Of a DNA stretch of 18,530 bases, positions 13,255-18,530 are shown in pieces. This stretch comes from an uncultured Collinsella sp. GTDB taxonomy: Bacteria; Actinomycetota; Coriobacteriia; Coriobacteriales; Coriobacteriaceae. How positions within the stretch are numbered: the stretch's first letter is position 1; each line of letters starts with the position of its first letter. The position numbers and the translations under genes are program-made. The DNA lies in the NCBI GenBank assembly GCA_900554325.1, contig USHA01000038.1, forward strand, positions 1 to 18,530. Reading direction: 5' to 3'. The notes below the pieces were generated by a model. It was not told the origin of the DNA. It searched no databases and worked only from the letters and a program-made list of their open reading frames with translations.

Positions 13255-14085
13255 ATGGATCGCAGTAAGGTACCCGCCGTTCTATCCATCGCAGGATCCG
13301 ATTCCAGCGGTGGCGCTGGCATTCAGGCAGACATTAAGACCATCACGGCGCACCGCCTGTATTCCGAGACGGCCATTACAGCCATCACCGCACAGAACAC
13401 CCTGGGCGTCACCGCCGTGCAGGATATCTCGCCAGATATCGTAGCCGCGCAAATCGACGCTGTCTTTGACGACATCCGCCCGAGCGCCGTCAAGATCGGC
13501 ATGGTTTCTTCTGTCGAGATTATCGAAGTCATCGCCGACCGCCTGAGCGCCTGGAACGCAACGAACGTGGTCGTAGACCCCGTTATGGTCGCCACTTCGG
13601 GCGCTCGCCTCATTGCCGAGGATGCCGCTGAGGCGCTCACGCGTCGCCTGTTCCCGCTAGCGACCGTCATCACGCCCAACATTCCCGAGGCCATGGCGTT
13701 GCTCGACTACGAGGTCGATTCCGAGCGCACACAGCAAAACGCTGCCATGCTCCTCACCCGCCGCTTTGGCTGCGCGTCCCTCGTTAAGGGTGGGCATTTT
13801 GTCAACGAAGCCAACGATGTGCTAGCAGAGCCCGCGCCGCTCGATGACGAGGGCAACCATCTGGGCGATCCGCTCACCACGTGGTTCCGCCACAAGCGCA
13901 TCGAGACCGGCAACACACATGGCACTGGCTGCACGCTTTCGTCCGCCATCGCCTGCGCATTGGCACAGGGCATGGATCTTGCCGACGCCGTCAACGCCGG
14001 CAAGGCCTACCTAACCGGCGCCCTCGCCGCCGGCTTTAACATGGGCAAAGGTTCCGGCCCCGTCAACCACATGTGGCAGTACTGA
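13255..14085 (+). CDS. thiD: Hydroxymethylpyrimidine/phosphomethylpyrimidine kinase
   Basis: Phosphorylates HMP and HMP-P to the pyrophosphate HMP-PP, which is joined to the thiazole by ThiE. The 276-residue protein is a ribokinase-fold enzyme of normal ThiD length. Visible blocks are the N-terminal SIAGSDSSGGAGIQADIKT (11-29), KIGMVSS (80-86), VVVDPVMVATSG (105-116), TPNIPEA (140-146) and the anion-hole motif HGTGCTLSSAIA (222-233) with the active-site Cys226. AAGGGAG lies 6-7 bases before the ATG. It follows thiC, which supplies its substrate. A terminator and a possible promoter between them suggest partly separate expression, and no second TPP riboswitch is seen. A bidirectional terminator then separates it from the prophage. 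Confidence 0.96.
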   Translation: MDRSKVPAVLSIAGSDSSGGAGIQADIKTITAHRLYSETAITAITAQNTLGVTAVQDISPDIVAAQIDAVFDDIRPSAVKIGMVSSVEIIEVIADRLSAWNATNVVVDPVMVATSGARLIAEDAAEALTRRLFPLATVITPNIPEAMALLDYEVDSERTQQNAAMLLTRRFGCASLVKGGHFVNEANDVLAEPAPLDDEGNHLGDPLTTWFRHKRIETGNTHGTGCTLSSAIACALAQGMDLADAVNAGKAYLTGALAAGFNMGKGSGPVNHMWQY

Positions 14086-14112
14086 GACAGTTTGCCGCAG
14101 CTCGCTATTGAT

Positions 14113-14161
14113 GCTGACCATCAGGTAAAACACGCTGACGGTACCGCAACACGCTGACCAT
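14113..14161. repeat. Three GCTGAC repeats at the thiD-prophage junction
   Basis: GCTGACCAT (14113), GCTGACGGT (14134) and GCTGACCAT (14153) occur at spacings of 21 and 19 bases, about two helical turns. The last two copies share the longer AACACGCTGAC. This lies between the last host gene and the prophage genes. Such iterons can be protein-binding arm sites, but no integrase is in the window to link them to. Confidence 0.4.
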
Positions 14162-14204
14162 ACCTAGGGTTTGGCGGCAACTTAGGATATTCGAGGGATA
14201 CGAG

Positions 14205-14240
14205 AAAGGGGCCGTGGCGACGAACCGCCACGGCCCCTTT
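14205..14240. terminator. Bidirectional terminator between thiD and the prophage
   Basis: AAAGGGGCCGTGGCG (14205-14219) and CGCCACGGCCCCTTT (14226-14240) form a perfect 15-bp stem with a 6-base loop. The plus strand continues TTTTGC and the minus strand TTTCTCG, so it suits both thiD (+) and the phage lysis genes (-). Confidence 0.8.
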
Positions 14241-14245
14241 TGCTA

Positions 14246-14348
14246 TTATCGCCCGCGGTCGCTCCCGCCCCAGATCAGGGCGAGCGCGACAACCGTGACG
14301 AAGCTGCCCAAAAATCGCGCCGAGCGCCGCGCCCATGACGAAAGCCAT
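14246..14348 (-). pseudogene. Small phage membrane protein (DUF3789-like), frameshifted
   Basis: The ATG at 14348 overlaps the endolysin stop (TAATG). The frame reads MAFVMGAALGAIFG and then leaves the coding pattern at ATTTTTGGGCAGC (minus strand), continuing through the terminator stem to 14121, which is implausible. Skipping one base after GGG restores a hydrophobic run SFVTVVALALIWGG and a charged end SDRGR, with TAA at 14246-14248. The corrected protein of 33 residues is one membrane helix plus a short charged tail, the pattern of DUF3789 phage proteins that often follow lysis genes. Either a one-base insertion, a sequencing error in this run-containing stretch, or a +1 programmed shift explains it. 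Confidence 0.5.
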
Positions 14349-15421
14349 TACCACGGCACCCCGTCGGTGACGCAGACCTGCAGACGGTCGAGCGGCTCGC
14401 CGTAGATACCGGCGTAGTCGTCGCCGCTATAGGTAGAGCCGTCGTCGCACACGGTGTTCAGCCATCCGGCGCGCGCAGTGGTCTGGGAGCGGTACCACGC
14501 CTGCTTGTACTCCTCGCCGCTCGGCGTCACGTAGTACATGCGCACGCCGTCGATGGTATGACCGGCGATACCGGCGCAGCCGTTTACGGTGTCGTTGCGG
14601 TCGCCCTTGGCGACCCAGTCGAGCCAGCCGTCCTCGACGGTGTGGACCTGATACTTGAGCGTACCGCGATCAACTCGGGCGCAAAGGAGGTCATGCTGTC
14701 GGCACGGGTAGCCCGCGAAGCCGTCGTCGCCGGCACCGAAGTCAGTCACATCGTCCAGCCAGCCGCCACCCTTAAGGTGCAGCGAGTAATGTACGGGAAC
14801 ACGGGCGCCAGTGGAGCGAGGGAAACCGCCCGGCGCGCCCTGCGACGCCGAAGGCACAGCGGGGGTCGCCGCGGGCTGCACAGTCGGCGCGGACGGTTGC
14901 GTGCCGCCGACCATCGCGTCGTACCACTCGACAGCGCGCTGCATGTAGTGGTCGCGCTGCGAGCCAGCCAGCTCGCCGGGGCAGGCCGTGGACGACCAGT
15001 GCTTGTGCGGGAACACGTTCACCATCCATGCCGGGCGGCCCAGCCCGTAGTACAGGCACAGCGCCGCCACGAGGTGCGCACCGCTCTCGATAGCGGCCTC
15101 GTGAACCGTCCACGGGCCGCGCGCGCTGTTGGCGTGTTCGATGCTGATGGTCGTGTCGTTGCCGCCGCCCGTGCCGATGCCGTCGCCGCAAGCGTAGGCG
15201 CGGTCGGTGTCGTTGACGTGCTGCACGATGTAGCCGTTGCGGTCGACCGAGTAGTGGGCAGAGCAGCCGTTGGCGGCCCAGATGCTGTTGCACTGGGCCG
15301 CATTGAGGTCACCCGCCATATGGTGGATAGTGACGCCCTTGACGCCGAAGGGTCGTCCCGCCGAGAAGTTGCAGCCGAGGAGCTTGTACTCGTCCGGTTG
15401 GACGTTCGCGAAATCTGCCAT
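14348..15421 (-). CDS. Phage endolysin, N-acetylmuramoyl-L-alanine amidase with ChW-like repeats
   Basis: Cuts the bond between N-acetylmuramic acid and L-alanine in host peptidoglycan at the end of phage growth. The 357-residue protein has an Amidase_2/PGRP-type domain at about 25-165. Likely zinc ligands are His33 or His34 (TIHHMAGDLN), His139 and Cys147 in PHKHWSSTACPGE. A Pro/Ala/Ser-rich linker follows (173-205). The C-terminal region (about 209-357) holds three diverged repeats centred on GWLDD, GWLDWV and GWLNTV, two of them followed by YAGIYG- or CAGIAG-type turns. This resembles ChW cell-wall-binding repeats. No signal peptide is present, so release needs the adjacent holin. AAGGAGG lies about 6 bases before the ATG, one base after the holin stop codon. 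Confidence 0.93.
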   Translation of the reverse strand: MADFANVQPDEYKLLGCNFSAGRPFGVKGVTIHHMAGDLNAAQCNSIWAANGCSAHYSVDRNGYIVQHVNDTDRAYACGDGIGTGGGNDTTISIEHANSARGPWTVHEAAIESGAHLVAALCLYYGLGRPAWMVNVFPHKHWSSTACPGELAGSQRDHYMQRAVEWYDAMVGGTQPSAPTVQPAATPAVPSASQGAPGGFPRSTGARVPVHYSLHLKGGGWLDDVTDFGAGDDGFAGYPCRQHDLLCARVDRGTLKYQVHTVEDGWLDWVAKGDRNDTVNGCAGIAGHTIDGVRMYYVTPSGEEYKQAWYRSQTTARAGWLNTVCDDGSTYSGDDYAGIYGEPLDRLQVCVTDGVPW

Positions 15422-15422
15422 T

Positions 15423-15728
15423 TTAGTCCTCCTTGATGTCGCCGAGCGCGAGCAGCGCGTCGAGCCATTTGTCCGTGATACCGACGGATTTGAAGGCGGC
15501 ATAGGCCACCTGCACGCCGCCGACACACGCGAAGATGGACGTCACCCACGCCGAGGGGTCGGTGGGCACGCCTCCCGCCATGGCCGTGAGGGCACCGCAC
15601 CCCGCCGAGACGGCGATAGCCGTCCAGCGGGCGACGCTGCCCGTCATGGCCTTAGTCTTGATGGCCTGCACGATGTACGGCACCACGAGCACCGTGGCGA
15701 CGGTGAGGCCGGCCTGAATCTCAGTCAT
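15423..15728 (-). CDS. Putative phage holin
   Basis: Predicted small membrane protein that forms lesions in the cytoplasmic membrane to release the endolysin. The 101 residues contain hydrophobic stretches at about 5-20, 33-52 and 60-80 and end in a short acidic tail, LGDIKED. The stop codon lies one base from the endolysin ATG, a tight coupling typical of holin-endolysin pairs. The start at 15728 has AGGAG about 8 bases upstream; an upstream extension of 43 codons is Ser/Thr/Arg-rich shadow sequence. The holin call rests on size, topology and position. A family assignment was not possible by eye. Confidence 0.8.
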   Translation of the reverse strand: MTEIQAGLTVATVLVVPYIVQAIKTKAMTGSVARWTAIAVSAGCGALTAMAGGVPTDPSAWVTSIFACVGGVQVAYAAFKSVGITDKWLDALLALGDIKED

Positions 15729-15738
15729 TTGATTGCTC

Positions 15739-16152
15739 CTATCTGCTTGTCTCCTTGTTGTACATGAGGTCGACGCGGTCGTAGATGTGGTCGACCTTCT
15801 CGGCCATCCCCTGGCTGCGCGCCTGGCTGTGGACCAGATCGGCGTGCAAGACGTCATTTGACGCGACGACCGACTCCATGAGGGTCTTCATCCCCTCAAT
15901 CAAGGTGTTGCTGCGCTCCATCTGGGCTGCGATGCGGCCTTCCATCTGTGATCGCTCACGGTCGCGCTGCGCCCGCTCGTCCACCTCGGCCTGCTTTCGC
16001 TCCTCGCGCTTCAGGTCGAGATTCGCCTTGCGCTCGTTCTGCAGCTTGTATTCGGCGAGAAACTGACGCCCAAAGTAAACGGCAATAAGCGCCAGAAGCA
16101 CGCCTCCAAGCCAAGCCGGTCCGTACGGCACGAAGAGCTTGAGTACCTCCAT
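15739..16152 (-). CDS. Phage membrane protein with a coiled coil
   Basis: The 137-residue product has a hydrophobic segment at about 11-28 (GPAWLGGVLLALIAVYFG). A long highly charged Lys/Glu/Arg region (about 33-80) follows, then a predicted helix to residue 130 with heptad-like spacing. Gene position directly upstream of the holin suggests a lysis or membrane-associated role, for example an XhlA-type or spanin-like helper, or an inner-membrane chaperone of tail assembly. No lipobox or partner gene supports a classical two-component spanin, so no function is assigned. The start at 16152 has GGGAGG about 5 bases upstream. An extension of 16 codons is rejected. The stop is ten bases before the holin start codon. 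Confidence 0.8.
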   Translation of the reverse strand: MEVLKLFVPYGPAWLGGVLLALIAVYFGRQFLAEYKLQNERKANLDLKREERKQAEVDERAQRDRERSQMEGRIAAQMERSNTLIEGMKTLMESVVASNDVLHADLVHSQARSQGMAEKVDHIYDRVDLMYNKETSR

Positions 16153-16230
16153 CCAGCCTCCCTTCCGTTCTGCAGTGTGGTGGGGCCCATTCCCCGCCAC
16201 ATTGCAGGTTCGGGCCCCCGTAACGCCGGC

Positions 16231-16488
16231 CTACACCGCCGCCATCGTGCCGACGCACACGGCCAGCGGGCCCTGCGACAGAATCACGGCGCGGTCGGTG
16301 ATGATGCACCCCGTGCAGGAGCGCACCATCGGGACCGTCACCACCGCCCCGTGCAGCATCACGTCCAGCGCCGTGTTGTGGACGCCCACGACCGTGCCGA
16401 ACTCCATCGTCAGACGCTTGCCGCCCGATGGCATCGCCGCCGCCAGCCGCGTAGCCGCACCCTTGATCTCGGCCGTCGAATCGCTCAT
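16231..16488 (-). CDS. Small phage tail-associated protein, OB-like
   Basis: An 85-residue protein whose ATG overlaps the stop of the upstream tail gene (ATGA), with GAGGAGG about 9 bases before the start, so translational coupling is likely. Residues 24-80 run as short beta strands (KRLTMEFGTVVGV, ALDVMLHGAVVTVPMV, RAVILSQGPLAVCVG) with the DRAVIL-QGP pattern. This looks like the small OB-fold proteins encoded near tail and baseplate genes of actinobacterial phages. Three Cys are present. No membrane helix is predicted. The exact role is unknown; it probably joins the tail tip or baseplate. Confidence 0.8.
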   Translation of the reverse strand: MSDSTAEIKGAATRLAAAMPSGGKRLTMEFGTVVGVHNTALDVMLHGAVVTVPMVRSCTGCIITDRAVILSQGPLAVCVGTMAAV

Positions 16489-18050
16489 CGTTCGTACCTC
16501 CTCGCCGTGTGCTTTATGACGCAGCCGGCGTCGAGCGTCAGCGTCTGCTTCTGGATTGCCAGCTTGCCGACAACCCCGCCGGTCCTGTAGTTCATCGCCA
16601 CCGCCATGCACGGCTCGACGGGCTTGTACACGCTCTTGAACTCGTCCGTGCGCGTCACGGCGCGCTCGGTGGCGAGCAGCTCCGCCGCCTTGCGGTCCGC
16701 CGCCGCCTGCATGGCGTCCTGGGGCCAAGGCGTGGCTTTGGCGCCCTCCTCGACCTTGTCGGCGACGAAGATGGCCTCGCCGCCGTTGATGTAGCAGTAG
16801 CCCCAGCTGACCTTGTTGTGCGACTCCGTGGCGTGGTAGGTGTAGCTGACCTTCTGCCACTCGCCTGTCATAGTGAATTCCCTGGTCGCCGGGCCCAGCT
16901 GCCTTTCCTGGTCCCAGAAAGCCTGCAGGATGCCCGTCGCGCCCTTGGTGCCCTTGACCCACACACTCTGCGTGTAGTCCATGTCCTTCTTGACGCTCGG
17001 CCCCTCGTCCTGGCAGAAGCCGACGCGCCCGCCACTCGAGACGACCTTGATTCCGAAGAGCACGCCCACCTGCGGCGAGTCGGAGACGTAGACGGTCTGG
17101 ATGCTGCCGTGCGAATCGCTCTGTCTGAAGCTCTTATCCAACTTCTTGCCGGTGCCGATGAGGGCGTTGGCGGCGCCCTCGACAAGGTTGGCGTCCTCGG
17201 TATCCACGCCCGGCAGGCTGTCGTAGCTGTAGCTCTTGACGATGCGGCGCCCGACCGAGACGGTCGAGAGGTCGGAATCGGGCGAGTCGTCCACCGCCGT
17301 GCCTCGCACCGATGCGTCCTGCGTGCTGAAGTCCACGTGCACGACGTTGCAGACCTCGGCGCGGTTAGTCGATTCGGTCATGTCCGACATGAAGCGCGCA
17401 TCCCTGCCCTCGGTGAACTCCGCCGAGATGGGCATGTCGGCAGGCTCGACGTAGCGCCTGTAGATCACGTTGCCCATCCGGTCGGTCGCCGGCGAGCGGA
17501 ACCCGGCCGCCTTAAGGAGCAGGTCCACCGCGTCCAGCTTGTTCTTAGCGTCGTTGTCCCTGCCCACGCCGAAAACCAAGGTGCTGCCCAGAAGGAGGCT
17601 GCTAGGGTCGGCGTAGACGGTGAGGCCGACCGATTCGGCTATCTTGACGGCCTCATCAACCAGATTGCTGCCCGCAACGATCACGTACGGCCCGTCGAAG
17701 TCGTCGTCTTTGAGCCGCTTCAGGAGGCCGTAGGCATTGATCTGTCCCTCGCGGTAGGCGCCGTCGATGTCCACCGAGTCTACCACGGGCATGAACGTGC
17801 CGAGGCACTCGCGCCTCTCGCTGCCGTCCGAGAAGGAGGCGTTGAGGTACACGCGCAGAAAGTCGTTGCCGACGTCGAACTTGTCGGCGAAGTACAGGGA
17901 TGCAGTCTCATAGAGCGCCGTGTTTGCGTTGCGCTCGATGGAGCCGCCGTTCTCGATGTCGCGCACGAAGTCGACTTCGAGCCCCGTCTCGCGCGAGACG
18001 CGCACGAAGTCGTAGGAGGCGTCGAACGGCCTCGTCCAGCTATCAGCCAT
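16485..18050 (-). CDS. Phage tail/baseplate protein with a carbohydrate-binding-like domain
   Basis: The 521-residue protein follows a tail gene and precedes the lysis cluster, the place of tail-hub or receptor-binding proteins. Residues 1-310 look like a hub or minor tail domain (FVRDIENGGSIERN, GTFMPVVDSVDIDG, KLDAVDLLLKAAGF). Residues about 320-445 form a jelly-roll module of the CBM_4_9 type: the segments DYTQSVWVKGTKG, TMTGEWQKVSYTYHAT and VADKVEEGAKATPWPQD match its usual strand pattern. A helical stretch (445-470) and a short beta tail close the protein. The start at 18050 has GGAGGAG 8 bases upstream and overlaps the preceding stop by 8 bases. Binding of host-surface sugar is inferred, not shown. 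Confidence 0.85.
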   Translation of the reverse strand: MADSWTRPFDASYDFVRVSRETGLEVDFVRDIENGGSIERNANTALYETASLYFADKFDVGNDFLRVYLNASFSDGSERRECLGTFMPVVDSVDIDGAYREGQINAYGLLKRLKDDDFDGPYVIVAGSNLVDEAVKIAESVGLTVYADPSSLLLGSTLVFGVGRDNDAKNKLDAVDLLLKAAGFRSPATDRMGNVIYRRYVEPADMPISAEFTEGRDARFMSDMTESTNRAEVCNVVHVDFSTQDASVRGTAVDDSPDSDLSTVSVGRRIVKSYSYDSLPGVDTEDANLVEGAANALIGTGKKLDKSFRQSDSHGSIQTVYVSDSPQVGVLFGIKVVSSGGRVGFCQDEGPSVKKDMDYTQSVWVKGTKGATGILQAFWDQERQLGPATREFTMTGEWQKVSYTYHATESHNKVSWGYCYINGGEAIFVADKVEEGAKATPWPQDAMQAAADRKAAELLATERAVTRTDEFKSVYKPVEPCMAVAMNYRTGGVVGKLAIQKQTLTLDAGCVIKHTARRYER

Positions 18051-18530
18051 TAGCGGGCTCCTCCCACGTCTCCCACGTCGGGTCGCACGAAGCCACCCAC
18101 GCGCCATCAGAACGCTTCACGCCGCAGCTCAGGCGGGCGCGGAACCGCTCGCCGTGGAGGTCGCGCACCCAGAAACGCCCCGCGGTGTTCATGACCTCGA
18201 GGAATGACTTGTAGTCCTCCTCGTCGAGCAGCAGGAAGTCCATGCTGTCCTTGACGTCCCTCTCGTTGATGCCGTACGAGACGGGCAGCCCCTCCCCGCC
18301 GTCGGCGAAGTGCAGCATCTTGTACCCGTGCGTCACCTTGCGGCTCGAGCCCTTCTTGAGATAGCGCCCGAGCCACGACCTCTCAGCGCCGGCTCCCCAG
18401 TTGAGAGCCACCGCGCGGCTCGCCACGGTCGTCTTGACCCTCGTCGCCGTGCTCACGCCCGTCGCGGCGTAGGCGACCGCGACGTACTCGAACTCGCTGT
18501 TGAGCGGAGGCAGCGGGTCGCTTGCGCCCT
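18043..18530 (-). CDS. Phage tail protein, C-terminal part (partial)
   Basis: The frame is open to the right edge of the window, so the N-terminus is missing and the 162 visible residues are the C-terminal part. The first residues, PPLNSEFEYVAVAYAATG, look like the end of a fibronectin III-like or similar beta domain. The rest (LNWGAGAERSW, YGINERDVKDSMDF, RFWVRDLHGERF) looks like a distal-tail or baseplate protein. A GTG start at 18456 inside the window is possible, but the upstream codons continue the same protein pattern, so I treat it as internal. The stop overlaps the next tail gene's start by 8 bases, indicating coupling. Confidence 0.75.
   Translation of the reverse strand, partial: GASDPLPPLNSEFEYVAVAYAATGVSTATRVKTTVASRAVALNWGAGAERSWLGRYLKKGSSRKVTHGYKMLHFADGGEGLPVSYGINERDVKDSMDFLLLDEEDYKSFLEVMNTAGRFWVRDLHGERFRARLSCGVKRSDGAWVASCDPTWETWEEPANG

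Larger units (their letters stand above)
14246..18530 (-). mobile_element. Prophage, tail-lysis end (partial)
   Basis: Seven closely packed minus-strand genes read from the right edge leftward: two tail genes, a small OB-like gene, a membrane/coiled-coil gene, a holin-like gene, an endolysin, and a broken small membrane gene. This tail-then-lysis order is typical of siphovirus late operons. Overlaps of start and stop codons occur at 16485-16488 and 14348. The left boundary must lie between 14086 and 14246. The capsid, packaging, integrase and repressor genes are outside the window, so intactness and attachment sites cannot be judged. Confidence 0.88.

Noticed and set aside
14121..14348. 75-codon reading of the gene after the endolysin
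   Set aside because: It runs through the perfect 15-bp terminator and loses its membrane-protein pattern; the frameshift reading is more coherent.
16509..18053. 514-codon plus-strand ORF across the tail gene
   Set aside because: Low-complexity Arg/Val/Asp/His shadow of the real minus-strand tail gene, without an SD.
1..18530. tRNA, rRNA, CRISPR arrays, toxin-antitoxin or restriction genes
   Set aside because: No cloverleaf, rRNA core sequence, regularly spaced repeat array or defence-gene motif was seen on either strand.

Overview
The window looks like chromosome of a high-GC actinobacterium of the class Coriobacteriia, most like Collinsella. This is inferred from gene content, protein sequence style and the AAGGAGG-type ribosome binding sites, not from a database search. 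It holds housekeeping and biosynthetic genes up to about 14.1 kb, then the late end of a prophage.

Layout. On the minus strand, 39-4005 carries ndk, argH, an unrecognised 56-codon ORF and argG. The last two steps of arginine synthesis are therefore transcribed argG > small ORF > argH. Upstream of argG lies a roughly 550-base AT-richer region. It contains a 24-codon leader ORF with a strong SD whose last ten residues include six Arg and which ends Arg-Arg-Arg-stop. Overlapping hairpins follow it, with one candidate terminator. This is the layout of a ribosome-mediated arginine attenuator and is the main finding. Diverging from it is a Cof-type HAD phosphatase (4560-5387, +). A 129-base inverted-repeat element and a strong terminator separate that gene from the convergent polA (5663-8413, -), whose proofreading domain lacks its first catalytic motif. 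polA diverges from an M18 aminopeptidase (+), which is followed by yaaA (+). Both + genes end in terminator hairpins built on an identical 19-base sequence.

A single-pass membrane protein (11046-11567, -) diverges from thiC. The thiC leader is a TPP riboswitch whose 3' end contains the ribosome binding site. thiD follows after a 24-base near-palindrome and a GC-rich terminator. thiC makes HMP-P and thiD phosphorylates it, so the pair covers the pyrimidine branch of thiamine synthesis.

From 14246 to the right edge everything reads leftward and is phage: the end of a tail protein, a baseplate/tail protein with a carbohydrate-binding-like domain, a small OB-like protein, a membrane/coiled-coil protein, a holin-like protein, an amidase endolysin with ChW-like C-terminal repeats, and a small membrane-protein gene that appears frameshifted. 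The genes are tightly coupled (ATGA and TAATG overlaps), as expected of a late tail-to-lysis operon. The rest of the prophage lies beyond the window. No tRNA, rRNA, CRISPR array, integrase or insertion sequence was seen.
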